DNA of 64,000 bases, taken from positions 393,641 through 457,640 of the forward strand of contig NZ_JASBQY010000001.1 of assembly GCF_029960645.1 (NCBI RefSeq). Reading direction: 5' to 3'. Within the stretch, counting starts at the first letter, position 1; every line of letters begins with the position of its first letter. Position numbers and translations under genes: made by a program. Positions 44,591 through 53,095 of the stretch are shown piece after piece. Origin of the DNA: Arthrobacter sp. AL12 (GTDB taxonomy: Bacteria; Actinomycetota; Actinomycetes; Actinomycetales; Micrococcaceae). The notes under the pieces are model-generated. The model made no database searches, had not been told where the DNA came from, and worked only from the letters and a program-made list of their open reading frames with translations.

Positions 44591-45706
44591 CTCGAGCACC
44601 TGGCTGGTGGCCCGGGCGAGGTACTTTGCGGCGTTGGCTATGGCGTCGTCCGGGCTCCCGGCCATGTCCAGCAGCTGCGCCGCAGCCACCACACCGTGCT
44701 TGGCGAGGTCCTCCGGGGTGACCAGGATCCGTCCCGCGACCATAATCACGGGAATGCCGCGGCTGTGGGCGGCGTCGGCGAGCGCGATCGGCGCCTTGCC
44801 GGCCAGCGACTGCGAATCCAGCGAGCCCTCACCGGTGATCACGAGATCCGCCTCCGCGAGTTTCTCGGCGAGTCCTGTGAGTCCGGCGACCAGCTCGAAG
44901 CCGCCTTCCAGCGCCGCGTTGCTGAAGGCCAGGAACGACGCCGGGAACCCCCCGGCCGCCCCGGCGCCAGGGACGTTGACGTCCCGGCCGGTGAATTGGC
45001 GCAGCACCGACGCCCAGTTGCGGAGTCCGGCGTCGAGCAGTTCCACGGCGTCCTCGTCGGCGCCCTTCTGCGGGCCGAACACGTGGGCTGCGCCGTCGCC
45101 GCCAACGAGCGGGTTCTGCACATCGACGGCGATCCGGATCGTCACCGAGCCCAGCCGCGGGTCGAGGCCGCTGGCATCGAGCCGGGCCACCTCGGCGAGC
45201 GAGCCGCCGCCCAGCGGCACCACATTGCCCGCGGCGTCGAGCGGTTTGAGGCCCAGCGCGCGCAGGGCGCCGCTGCCGCCGTCGCTCATGGCCGAACCGC
45301 CCAGGCCCAGCACGATTTCCGTCGCCCCGGCGTCAAGGGCGGCGGCAATCAGCTGGCCGCAGCCGTAGCTGTGCGCGCGCAGGGCGTTGGCCGGGGTGGG
45401 TTCCATGTGCGCGAGCCCGGAGGCCTGCGCGGTTTCAATCACGGCGGAGGCCCCGCCGAAGGCGTCCTTCCGGATGGCCCAGGCGGCACCCACCGGCGCC
45501 AGGATCGGGCCCACAACAGCGTTCAACCGCTCCTCGTATCCGGCGGCGACGGCCGCCTCGAGGGTTCCTTCGCCGCCGTCGGCCACGGGAAACTGGATGG
45601 CCTCGGCGTCGGGATAGACGCGCAGGGCCCCTTCGGCGATGGCGGCGGCGGCTTCGGCGGCGGTAAGGGAGCCCTTGAATTTGTCCGGGGCGATCAGAAT
45701 GCGCAT
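44582..45706 (-). CDS. Glycerate kinase
   Basis: 374 aa, GckA/GarK-type glycerate kinase, phosphorylating D-glycerate to a phosphoglycerate. RILIAPDKFKGSLTAAEAA at the N-terminus, FPVADGGEGTLEA, GLGGSAMSDGGSGALRALG, GADEDAVELLD and ITGEGSLDSQSLAGK are family hallmarks. The frame is open further upstream, but MRILIAPDKFKG is the conserved start (ATG 45706). It is followed, upstream on the same strand, by a GDPD gene. Confidence 0.94.
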   Translation of the reverse strand: MRILIAPDKFKGSLTAAEAAAAIAEGALRVYPDAEAIQFPVADGGEGTLEAAVAAGYEERLNAVVGPILAPVGAAWAIRKDAFGGASAVIETAQASGLAHMEPTPANALRAHSYGCGQLIAAALDAGATEIVLGLGGSAMSDGGSGALRALGLKPLDAAGNVVPLGGGSLAEVARLDASGLDPRLGSVTIRIAVDVQNPLVGGDGAAHVFGPQKGADEDAVELLDAGLRNWASVLRQFTGRDVNVPGAGAAGGFPASFLAFSNAALEGGFELVAGLTGLAEKLAEADLVITGEGSLDSQSLAGKAPIALADAAHSRGIPVIMVAGRILVTPEDLAKHGVVAAAQLLDMAGSPDDAIANAAKYLARATSQVLEGA

Positions 45707-45770
45707 GGGTCCATCCTGCCAGTCCCGGCGCCGGGTCCGGTGATCGCCCGCAAAGCTGCACGTCCGGGCG

Positions 45771-46571
45771 TCAGCCGCTCCAGCCGCCGCGTTCCTGCAG
45801 GACTTCCTTGAGCAGGTCCGCGCGGTCGGTGACGATCCCGTCCACCCCGAGGTCCAGCAGCCGGTGCATTTCCGCGGGGTCGTTGACGGTCCAGACATGC
45901 ACCTGCAGACCGTGCCGGTGGGCGCGCCGGACGAAGCCGGGTGTCACCACTGTCACGGCTCCGTAGCGCACCGGAACCTGCAGGGCGTCGACACCGCCGA
46001 GCGCACGTCCGGCCGTGAGGCGCAGCAGGGGTGCCGGGAGCACCGGTCCGAGCAGGACGAAGAGGGCGCTGGAGACGATGCCGGCCGAGCTCGCGGCGGG
46101 ACGGCTCAGCTGCTTCAGCACGGCCCGGCGCCGGCGGTCCGAGAAGCTGGCGATCAGGACGCGGTCGTGAAGGCCGAACCGTTCGATCGCCGCGGCCAGG
46201 GTGTCCACGGAATTCCAGTCCTTGACGTCGAGATTGAACCGGACGTCCGGGAAGGCCGTGGCGAGTTCCTCAAAGAGCGGGATGGGCTCCGCGCCGCCGA
46301 TCCTCGCCCGCGCCACGGTCTCGGCCGGGAGTTCCGAGATCCGGCCGCGGCCGTCCGTGATCCGGTCCAGGGTTTCGTCGTGGAACAGCAGCAGGACGCC
46401 GTCGGCCGTAGTGTGCACGTCCGTCTCCAGGTGCCGGAAGCCCAGTTCGACGGCGGCGCGGAACGCCGCCATGGAATTCTCCAGACCGTCCCGGGAGAAG
46501 CCCCGGTGCGCCATGGCCACGGGACGTCCCGGACCGTCACCGGCGGCAAAGAAGGGGTGGGGCGTGTTCAC
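45771..46571 (-). CDS. Glycerophosphodiester phosphodiesterase
   Basis: 266 aa TIM-barrel GDPD. MAHRGFSRDGLENSMAAF (catalytic His near residue 22), LETDVHTTADGVLLLFHDET (metal-binding E-D-H), FNLDVKDWN and a C-terminal VHVWTVNDPAEM are typical. No signal peptide, so cytosolic. It releases glycerol-3-P from glycerophosphodiesters. The start is GTG 46571: AGGA abuts it too closely to be a ribosome binding site, but a TAGGCT box is exactly 6 nt upstream. Confidence 0.93.
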   Translation of the reverse strand: MNTPHPFFAAGDGPGRPVAMAHRGFSRDGLENSMAAFRAAVELGFRHLETDVHTTADGVLLLFHDETLDRITDGRGRISELPAETVARARIGGAEPIPLFEELATAFPDVRFNLDVKDWNSVDTLAAAIERFGLHDRVLIASFSDRRRRAVLKQLSRPAASSAGIVSSALFVLLGPVLPAPLLRLTAGRALGGVDALQVPVRYGAVTVVTPGFVRRAHRHGLQVHVWTVNDPAEMHRLLDLGVDGIVTDRADLLKEVLQERGGWSG

Positions 46572-46577
46572 TCCTGA

Positions 46578-46583
46578 AGCCTA
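46578..46583 (-). promoter_or_regulatory. Putative leaderless GDPD -10 box
   Basis: TAGGCT on the minus strand, 6 nt before the GTG start, matching the window-wide leaderless pattern. Confidence 0.5.
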
Positions 46584-46612
46584 TCGGAGCCGTGCGGAGC
46601 CGTTGGGATGGA

Positions 46613-46861
46613 TCAGCTGGCGGGCCGGAGGATCTCCACGCCGTCGCTGCAGTGCAGGAGCGTGCGGCCACGGCCGCCGTCGAGGTCCACCCAGACGGCA
46701 GTGCGGTCCGCTGTCACGGCGTCCACCCGACCTCCCGTTTCGTAGCCGGGCGCCAGCCGGACACTGACGCGGTCACCCTGCTGCAGGCTCGTCCAGTGCG
46801 CGTCCGGCGCCGCCGGGCGCGGGGGCGTGTCGTCCATGTTCTTTGTGCGGTACCTGGCCAT
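46613..46861 (-). CDS. Small hypothetical protein
   Basis: 82 aa, soluble. The core TSLQQGDRVSVRLAPGYETG, then RVDAVTADRTAVWVDLDGGRG, looks like a small beta-barrel (SH3-like) fold. GGGA lies close upstream of the ATG at 46861; an internal ATG nine codons later (MDDTPP) is an alternative start. Between the HAD and GDPD genes; no family recognised. Confidence 0.65.
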   Translation of the reverse strand: MARYRTKNMDDTPPRPAAPDAHWTSLQQGDRVSVRLAPGYETGGRVDAVTADRTAVWVDLDGGRGRTLLHCSDGVEILRPAS

Positions 46862-46971
46862 GATTTCCCACCGTCAGTCTGCTGATCCGTCGTGAGATTC
46901 CAGCCTAGGACGCCAAGGTGAACACCAGTTGACCGCCAGCTGGGAATACGGTGCCGGTCAGAGGCGCCGGA

Positions 46972-47790
46972 TCAGGGAAGCCTGACGCCCAGGGCGGCGA
47001 GCTTGGCCTCGAGGATCTGGGCGACGCCGTCGTCGTCGAAGTGCGGGGCCTGCTGCCCGGCGGCAAGGATGGCCTCCGGGTGGCCGCTGGCCATCGCATA
47101 GCCGTCGCCGGCCCAGCGCAGCATCTCGATGTCGTTGGGCATGTCTCCGAACGCGACAACGTCACCCGAGTCGATGCCCAGGGCCGCAGCGTATTCGGCA
47201 AGCGTGACGGCCTTGTTGACTCCGGGCAGGGACAGTTCCAGGAGCGCCATGTTCGGCGCCGAATGCGTCGCGGCGGCGAGGTGGGCGACGGCGGGGGTCA
47301 CCTCGGCCAGGAACTCATCGGCAGTGCCCTCCCGGACGATGGCCATGAACTTCACCACGGAGTCTTCGCTCGTAAGGGTGCTGTGCAGCGGCGCGGGGGT
47401 GAGCTCGGCCAGCAGCAGGCTGCTGCCGGTGTTGAGGAACCCCGGTTCCAGGTGGAAGCCGGTCAGGGTCTCGGCGGCGAACACCGCGGAGGGGCGCAGC
47501 CGTTGAATGATCCGGCGCGCCTCGAAAACTGCGTCAAGCTGCAAGGCCCGGGCGGAAACGAGCCGGTCCGCTTCGAGGTCCCACACCACGGCGCCGTTGG
47601 AGCAGATGACGGTTCCCGTGTGCCCCAACTGGTCCTGCAGCGGGTGAAGCCAGCGTGGCGGGCGGCCCGTGACGAAGACCAACTCGATGCCCGCGTCCCG
47701 GCAGGCGTGGAGCGCACGGACGGTCCGGTCGCTGATTTTGCCGTCGTGGCCGAGGATCGTTCCGTCAATGTCACTCGCTACCAGCCGCAT
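46972..47790 (-). CDS. HAD-superfamily hydrolase, Cof type (second paralogue)
   Basis: 272 aa. Motif I ASDIDGTILGHDG is at residues 5-17, motif II in FVTGRPPRW, and motif IV FGDMPNDIEMLRWAG near residue 215. The cap domain between them is unlike that of the paralogue at 25059, so substrates may differ. The start ATG 47790 has TAGACT 6 nt upstream and no Shine-Dalgarno. Confidence 0.9.
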   Translation of the reverse strand: MRLVASDIDGTILGHDGKISDRTVRALHACRDAGIELVFVTGRPPRWLHPLQDQLGHTGTVICSNGAVVWDLEADRLVSARALQLDAVFEARRIIQRLRPSAVFAAETLTGFHLEPGFLNTGSSLLLAELTPAPLHSTLTSEDSVVKFMAIVREGTADEFLAEVTPAVAHLAAATHSAPNMALLELSLPGVNKAVTLAEYAAALGIDSGDVVAFGDMPNDIEMLRWAGDGYAMASGHPEAILAAGQQAPHFDDDGVAQILEAKLAALGVRLP

Positions 47791-47796
47791 ACTGCC

Positions 47797-47802
47797 AGTC
47801 TA
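47797..47802 (-). promoter_or_regulatory. Putative leaderless -10 box of the HAD gene
   Basis: TAGACT on the minus strand, 6 nt before ATG 47790; the same layout as the other leaderless candidates. Confidence 0.45.
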
Positions 47803-47845
47803 CGTTGGCGGTCCCGGGGCGGTTTCCGGCGGCTGTGGGCCGGAC

Positions 47846-48358
47846 CTAGTGGCGTTCGTAGATCCCGGTCAGGCTCGCCCGGGCCAGGGTGTGCGGGGCG
47901 AGCTTGGCTTCCAGTTTCGCGGGGCGGGCGCCGGTGTCGAGCCCAGAGTGCGCGACGTCGAGGGCTTGAACCGTCACGACGTACCTGTGCGGGCCGTGGC
48001 CCCGGGGCGGTGCCGCGCCCATGTAGCCGGTGCTGCCGCCGTCGTTCTTGAGCTGGAAGGCGCCGGGCGGCAGGTGTCCGCCCTGGCGCGATCCTGTCCC
48101 GGCCGGCAGGGACGTGGTGTCAGCGGGGAGGTCGAGCACGGCCCAGTGCCAGAAACCGCCGTGGCCGGGGGCGTCGGGGTCGAACACGGTGACGGCATAT
48201 CCCCGGGTCCCGGCGGGGGCGCCGCTCCAGCTGAGCTGCGGGGACTCGTCCTTGGCGCCGGCCCCGGTTGAGGCTCCGCGCTGGGCCGGCGGCAGGGTTT
48301 GGCCGTCCTGGAATGACTCACTGCTGACGCGGAAGGACGGGGCATCGTGGTGCGCCAT
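47846..48358 (-). CDS. YbhB/YbcL family (PEBP-like) protein
   Basis: 170 aa. SPQLSWSGAPAGTRGYAVTV, FDPDAPGHGGFWHWAVLD (ligand-site DPDAP and HW) and GHGPHRYVVTVQALD are diagnostic of the phosphatidylethanolamine-binding protein fold. No signal peptide, so cytosolic; the ligand is unknown. AAAGG lies 5 nt before the ATG. The stop lies ~55 bp from the start of the divergent-side HAD gene. The PfkB kinase gene is 9 bp upstream and may share its transcript. Confidence 0.92.
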   Translation of the reverse strand: MAHHDAPSFRVSSESFQDGQTLPPAQRGASTGAGAKDESPQLSWSGAPAGTRGYAVTVFDPDAPGHGGFWHWAVLDLPADTTSLPAGTGSRQGGHLPPGAFQLKNDGGSTGYMGAAPPRGHGPHRYVVTVQALDVAHSGLDTGARPAKLEAKLAPHTLARASLTGIYERH

Positions 48359-48367
48359 GGCTGCCTT

Positions 48368-49378
48368 TCAGTTGCTGGGGAGTTCTGCACTTTCAGGGTC
48401 GGTGCGCGCGGTGTCGGTAGTGCGGGGAGCCTGGCCGCGCAGCTCCATCCGGGTCAGTTCCGCCCGGGTGGGCGGGTTGGCGCCGGCCCGGGACACTGTG
48501 ACGGCGGCGGCCCACGCGGCGTGGGCGAGGAGGTCTCGGAGGCTTTCGGACGAGAGCTCCCGGAGGTCCTTGCGGTTCTGCGCCCCCGCCAGGCCCAGGT
48601 CCACCACGCCCGAAAGCAGGGCTGCCATGAAGGAGTCCCCCGCACCGACGGTGTCCGCGACCTTCACGGACGGGGCCGGGAAGTGCGCCTCGCCGGCGGC
48701 GTTCACGCCCCAGGGTCCTCGGGCGCCGCGGGTGACCACCACCATCGCCGGGCCCTCCGAGCCACCGAGTTTCAGCCAGCGCCGGGCGGAGTCCAGCGGG
48801 TCCTCGCCGGGGTAGAGCCATTCGAGGTCCTCGTCCGAGGCCTTGACCACGTCCGACAGGGTGACGAACTTTTCCGCCTGCCGGCGTGCGTAGTCCACGT
48901 CGGTGATGATGCTGGGCCGGCAGTTGGGGTCGAAGCTGATGGTCGCCGAGGGATGGGCATGCTCGACGGCGGTGAGCACCTCCGCGGCGCCGGGAGCCAG
49001 CATGGTGGCGATCGAGCCGGTGTGCAGGAGCGTCGTGGCCTGCAGCATGAACGGCAGCCGGTCCGCGAGCCCGGGCAGTTCCCAGGCGAGCTCGAACGTG
49101 TAGCTGGCGGCGCCGCCGTCGTCAATCAGGGCGGTGGCAATGGAGGTGGGGAGCTCGTCCGGGGCCAGCGGGAGCAGCACCGAACTGGATTTCAGGTGGG
49201 CGGCCACCGATGCGCCGTAGGCGTCGCGGCCGTAGCGGCCGATGAACTGCACCGGATGGTCCAGCCGGGCCAGCCCCACGGCGACGTTGAGGGGGCTGCC
49301 GCCGACATGGGCCTGGATACCGGAGGAACGCTGGACGACATCGACCAGGCCCTCGCCAATAACTGTGAGCATGCTCAT
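48368..49378 (-). CDS. PfkB-family carbohydrate kinase (fructokinase-like)
   Basis: 336 aa ribokinase-fold sugar kinase. GEGLVDVVQRSS and AHVGGSPLNVAVGLARLDHP (substrate site) lie near the N-terminus. The catalytic and anion-hole motif ADTVGAGDSFMAALLSGVVD is near residue 248 (catalytic Asp). It resembles fructokinases, but the sugar is not fixed by sequence. The C-terminal ~30 residues are disordered. It is 9 bp upstream of the PEBP gene. Confidence 0.9.
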   Translation of the reverse strand: MSMLTVIGEGLVDVVQRSSGIQAHVGGSPLNVAVGLARLDHPVQFIGRYGRDAYGASVAAHLKSSSVLLPLAPDELPTSIATALIDDGGAASYTFELAWELPGLADRLPFMLQATTLLHTGSIATMLAPGAAEVLTAVEHAHPSATISFDPNCRPSIITDVDYARRQAEKFVTLSDVVKASDEDLEWLYPGEDPLDSARRWLKLGGSEGPAMVVVTRGARGPWGVNAAGEAHFPAPSVKVADTVGAGDSFMAALLSGVVDLGLAGAQNRKDLRELSSESLRDLLAHAAWAAAVTVSRAGANPPTRAELTRMELRGQAPRTTDTARTDPESAELPSN

Positions 49379-49434
49379 ACTCTGCCAGAGAACGCGGGCC
49401 GGCGCCCCAGTGTTTCGGTGCGCGGGTGTTTCGT

Positions 49435-50808
49435 TCAGGCCGTGGCGGCTGTGGAGACCGGGGCGGTGTCCACCGCGATCCCGGCGGGGCCGGCGTCGTC
49501 GAATTTCGCGTCGATGTGGACCACGTCCCGGCCGGCGCGCTGCAGCAGGCTCGCCGCGGTGCCTGCCCGGTAGCCGGTGGCGCAGTGCACCCAGAGTTTC
49601 CCGGCGGGCACGGAATCGAGCCGCCGCAGCAGTTCATGCAGCGGGACGTTCACCGCTCCGGCCACCCGCGAGACGGCGAATTCGTCGGCCCTCCGCACGT
49701 CGACGACGGTGTCCCCGGGAGCCTTGCCGGCGAGCACACCGTCCCAGCCCACGCGGGGATAGGAGGCGAGGGCGGCGCGGGGCGCCAGGGTGTGCGGGTC
49801 CGTTCCGAGGGCCGCATCCGGGGAGTCGATGCCGATCCGGGAAAGATCGCGGATCGCCATTTCGACGTCGTCGCAGGATCCCACGAGGGTCAACTGCTCC
49901 CCCCATGGCAGGATCCAGCCCAGGTAGGTGCCGAAGCTGGTGCCGTATTCGAAGCTGACGCTGCCCAGCAGGTGGTTGCTGGCGAACGCCACGCGGCGGC
50001 GCAGGTCCACGACCCACCCCCCGCCCTCCAGCCGGCGCATCAGCTCGGCGGCGTCGAGGGACTCCGGCACGGCCAGGTCCGCCGGTCCGGGCCCGACGGT
50101 GTTCGTGACCCCCATGTGGGCGTAGTAGGAGGGATAGGCCGTGAGGTTGGCCATGAGTTCCTGGACGAAATGGCCCTCGTCCGGGTCCGTCAGGGCGTGG
50201 TTGCTGGTGAGCTGTTCGCCGATCGTGGAGGAGCCGGCGCCGCTGGCCGGGCCGGAGGAACAGAAGGAACCGAACCCGTGGGTCGGAAACAGGGCGGCCT
50301 CGGGCGCGGCCGATTCGACGAGCCGGTGCACCGAGCTGTACTGGTCATGCGTCAGCCCGAGGGTGTCCCCGGCGCCGACAAGGTCCGTGCGGCCGACCGA
50401 ACCGTAGAGCAGGCTTCCGCCGGAGAAAACGGCCTGCTGCCCGCCGTCGTCCACGATGAAGGACAGGTGGGTGTGGGTGTGGCCGGGGGTGGAGACGGCC
50501 TTGACCGTCAGCGCACCGACCCGGACGGTCTGCCCGTCCGTGATCGGCTGGCGTTCGAAGGTGACCGGGTCGGCGGCGTTGACGAGATAGCTCGCGCCGT
50601 GCGCCCGAGCCAGCTGGAGGCCGCCGGTGAGGTAATCGTTGTGGATGTGCGTCTCGGCGACATGCGTGATGGTTACACCGGCGGCGTGGGCAGCCGCGTC
50701 GACGCGGTCCGTGTCCCGCTGCGGGTCGATGACCAGCGCCACGGAGCCGTCATGGACGAGGTAGCTGCGGTCCCCGAGTTGGGTGGTCTCAATGACAATG
50801 ACGTCCAC
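49435..50808 (-). CDS. Metallo-beta-lactamase fold / tandem rhodanese fusion (persulfide dioxygenase-like)
   Basis: 457 aa. The N-terminal MBL domain has VAETHIHNDYLTGGLQLA (metal-binding H-x-H-x-D), STPGHTHTHLSFIVDD and FPTHGFGS. A first rhodanese-like domain (~255-350; WVVDLRRRVAFASNHLLGSV) lacks the cysteine. A second (~360-445) has VHCATGYRAGTAASLL with the catalytic Cys. This is the layout of ETHE1-like persulfide dioxygenase/sulfurtransferase fusions acting in sulfide detoxification. The start is GTG 50808, with AGGAG 7 nt upstream. A CsoR/CstR-like dyad lies 66 bp upstream. Confidence 0.9.
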   Translation of the reverse strand: MDVIVIETTQLGDRSYLVHDGSVALVIDPQRDTDRVDAAAHAAGVTITHVAETHIHNDYLTGGLQLARAHGASYLVNAADPVTFERQPITDGQTVRVGALTVKAVSTPGHTHTHLSFIVDDGGQQAVFSGGSLLYGSVGRTDLVGAGDTLGLTHDQYSSVHRLVESAAPEAALFPTHGFGSFCSSGPASGAGSSTIGEQLTSNHALTDPDEGHFVQELMANLTAYPSYYAHMGVTNTVGPGPADLAVPESLDAAELMRRLEGGGWVVDLRRRVAFASNHLLGSVSFEYGTSFGTYLGWILPWGEQLTLVGSCDDVEMAIRDLSRIGIDSPDAALGTDPHTLAPRAALASYPRVGWDGVLAGKAPGDTVVDVRRADEFAVSRVAGAVNVPLHELLRRLDSVPAGKLWVHCATGYRAGTAASLLQRAGRDVVHIDAKFDDAGPAGIAVDTAPVSTAATA

Positions 50809-50874
50809 GATTCACTCCTGGCTGGTCATGGAAAGGACGGCCGCCGGGCGGCCGGCCGCGCACTCTCCATGATG

Positions 50875-50890
50875 AAACCCCCCGGGGTAT
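50875..50890. promoter_or_regulatory. CsoR/CstR-like operator candidate
   Basis: AAACCCCCCGGGGTAT contains ACCCC-CC-GGGGT and resembles the ATACCCC/GGGGTAT operators of CsoR-family copper or persulfide sensors. Its position upstream of a persulfide-dioxygenase-like gene fits CstR-type control. A related dyad is at 61104-61119. No CsoR-like gene is in the window. Confidence 0.5.
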
Positions 50891-50971
50891 GAACGCAAGC
50901 CTTCGTCCATGCCGGGGACCGGCATCGCGCGCCGCGCTTCCCGGCGGAGCCTGGCGGGGCTACCCGGAGTG

Positions 50972-52321
50972 CTACTTGGCGGGGCCGTCCTCCTGGTAGA
51001 CGTCGGGAATCCCGTCCATGTCCGCGTCGACAGTCTCCGCCTCCTGGACCTCCCGGTACTGCCGGTTCCTGGTCCGCAGCACCAGCATGGCCAGCAGGGC
51101 GGCCAGCACGGACGCCGCCAGAATGCCCACCTTGGCGTGGTCGTCGTGGAGGCTGCCCTGGCCGAAGCTCAGCTCGGCCACCAGGAGCGAAACGGTAAAG
51201 CCGATGCCGGCCAGCAGGGACACTCCGAAGACGTCAATCCATTTGAAACTGGTGTCCAGCCGGGCCTTGGTGACCTTGGTGAGCAGCCAGGTGGTGCCCA
51301 TGATGCCGATTGGCTTGCCGAGGACCAGCGCCATGATGATGCCGACGGCCACGGGGTCGGTGAGCGCCGAAACCAGTCCGTCCCAGCCGCCCACGGCCAC
51401 GCCTGCGGAGAAGAACGCGAAGATCGGGACGGCGACGCCGGCCGAGATCGGGCGGAACCGGTGCTCGAAGATCTCCGCCAGACCCGGACCGGCGTCCGGA
51501 CCGCCGCTGGCCTGGGAGCGCAGGACTGGAACGGCGAAGCCGAGCAGCACACCTGCGACGGTGGCGTGGATCCCCGAGGCATGGACGAGGGCCCAGGCAA
51601 CAGCACCGATGGGCAGCAGAATCAACCACGCGGCCGGGGCCTTCATCCCGAAGAAACGCCGGTACTTATGCGCCAGGAAGGCGTAGAGGGCCAGGGGAAT
51701 CAGGGCCAGCAGCAGCGGCGTCACTTCGAGGTCACTGGTGTAGAAGACGGCGATGATGGTGATGGCGATCAGGTCGTCCACAACGGCCAGGGTCAGCAGG
51801 AAGATCCGCAGGGCGCTGGGCAGGTGCGAGCCGATGATGGCCAGCACGGCGACAGCGAAGGCGATGTCGGTGGCGGTGGGGATGGCCCAGCCGCGCAGGG
51901 TCTCCGGGCTGGCGATGTTGACGACTATATAGATCAGCGCCGGGATAATGACGCCGCCGGCGGCCGCTGCGACCGGGACGACCGATTTGTCCAGCTGCCG
52001 CAGGTCACCGGCGATGAACTCACGGTTGAGTTCGAGTCCGACCAGGAAGAAGAAGATCGCCAGCAGCCCGTCGGCCGCCCAGGCGCCGAGGCTGAGTTCC
52101 AGGTGCCACGGTTCGTAGCCGAATTTGAGGTCCCGCAGGGCGAAGTAGCTCTCGGAAGCGGGTGAGTTGGCCCAGATCAGTGCGATCACGGCTGCGGCCA
52201 CCAGGAGGGCGCCGCCGACGGTCTCCTTGCGGAGGATCTCTCCGATCCGGAGGGATTCGGCGTAGCTGCCACGGCCGAAGATCGTCATACGCGGCCGGGT
52301 GGGGGGAGGCGTGGGGCTCAT
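50972..52321 (-). CDS. nhaA: Na+/H+ antiporter NhaA
   Basis: 449 aa, ~12 helices. [40 protein letters not shown] (with the TM IV unwound Thr-Asp) and [19 protein letters not shown], with the paired aspartates that carry ions, identify NhaA. Exchanges Na+ for H+ across the inner membrane for salt and pH tolerance. A ~40-residue charged C-terminal tail ([15 protein letters not shown]) is extra. TAGGA lies upstream of the ATG. It lies 78 bp downstream of the KtrA-like gene. Confidence 0.95.
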   Translation of the reverse strand: MSPTPPPTRPRMTIFGRGSYAESLRIGEILRKETVGGALLVAAAVIALIWANSPASESYFALRDLKFGYEPWHLELSLGAWAADGLLAIFFFLVGLELNREFIAGDLRQLDKSVVPVAAAAGGVIIPALIYIVVNIASPETLRGWAIPTATDIAFAVAVLAIIGSHLPSALRIFLLTLAVVDDLIAITIIAVFYTSDLEVTPLLLALIPLALYAFLAHKYRRFFGMKAPAAWLILLPIGAVAWALVHASGIHATVAGVLLGFAVPVLRSQASGGPDAGPGLAEIFEHRFRPISAGVAVPIFAFFSAGVAVGGWDGLVSALTDPVAVGIIMALVLGKPIGIMGTTWLLTKVTKARLDTSFKWIDVFGVSLLAGIGFTVSLLVAELSFGQGSLHDDHAKVGILAASVLAALLAMLVLRTRNRQYREVQEAETVDADMDGIPDVYQEDGPAK

Positions 52322-52399
52322 GCGGGGAGTCCTAAAAGTTGGGTCGACAGAACTATGCCGACCAGACTTCCCGGCGCACCTGTCACCCAGTCTAGTCGG

Positions 52400-53095
52400 T
52401 CACTGCATGGTGCTGAACCGTTCGGCCCTGGCTTTGCTGCCCTGGACGATGATCTGGTCGTCGTCGTAGAGCACCGTTTGCGCCGTCGTGTGGCCCCAGG
52501 TGCCGCCGGGACGTTTGACGGCAACGATGGTGACGCCGAATTTGTCCCGGAGTCCGAGCACTCCCAGCGGCCGGTCGCGGACGAGGGAGGGCGGGCTGGT
52601 GCGGATCATGACGAAGTCGTCCTCGAACTCCACGTAGTCGAGAATCGAGCCCAGAACCAGGTGCGCTACACGCCTGCCCATGTCGTGCTCCGGCCGGATG
52701 ACGTGCTCGACGCCGAGCTGGCCCAGAATCTCGGCGTGCGGCTCGCTGATGGCCTTCGCCCAGATCTGGGGGCGCTGGAATTTCAGAATCCGGGATGTGG
52801 TCAAGATGCTGGCTTCGATGTCCGAGCCGATCCCGACCACGGCACGGTCAAACTCATGGACCGAGAGCTGGCGCAGCGCCTCTTCCTTGGTGGAGTCGGC
52901 CCTGACCACGTGGGTGAGGCGCCCGTTGTAAGACTGGACAATGTCTGCGCTGGCGTCGATGCCGAGCACCTCCGTGCCCTGCGCCTCCAGTTCCAGGGCC
53001 AGCGAGCCGCCGAAGCGGCCGAGTCCGATGACCACCACCGAGGACGCCTTGTCACTGACGGCAGCGGAATGGGACGAGAAGATGTTCCTAGCCAA
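52400..53095 (-). CDS. ktrA: Potassium uptake regulatory subunit (KtrA/TrkA-type RCK protein)
   Basis: 231 aa. The RCK-N domain has SVVVIGLGRFGGSLALELEA (GxGxxG, about residue 20) and VLGIDASADIVQ (acidic adenine-ribose residue). The RCK-C domain covers ~145-231. It is the cytosolic gating ring of a Ktr-type K+ channel, probably binding NAD(H)/ATP and c-di-AMP. It starts at TTG 53095, overlapping the KtrB stop by 8 bp. The two subunits are therefore translationally coupled. Confidence 0.93.
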   Translation of the reverse strand: MARNIFSSHSAAVSDKASSVVVIGLGRFGGSLALELEAQGTEVLGIDASADIVQSYNGRLTHVVRADSTKEEALRQLSVHEFDRAVVGIGSDIEASILTTSRILKFQRPQIWAKAISEPHAEILGQLGVEHVIRPEHDMGRRVAHLVLGSILDYVEFEDDFVMIRTSPPSLVRDRPLGVLGLRDKFGVTIVAVKRPGGTWGHTTAQTVLYDDDQIIVQGSKARAERFSTMQ

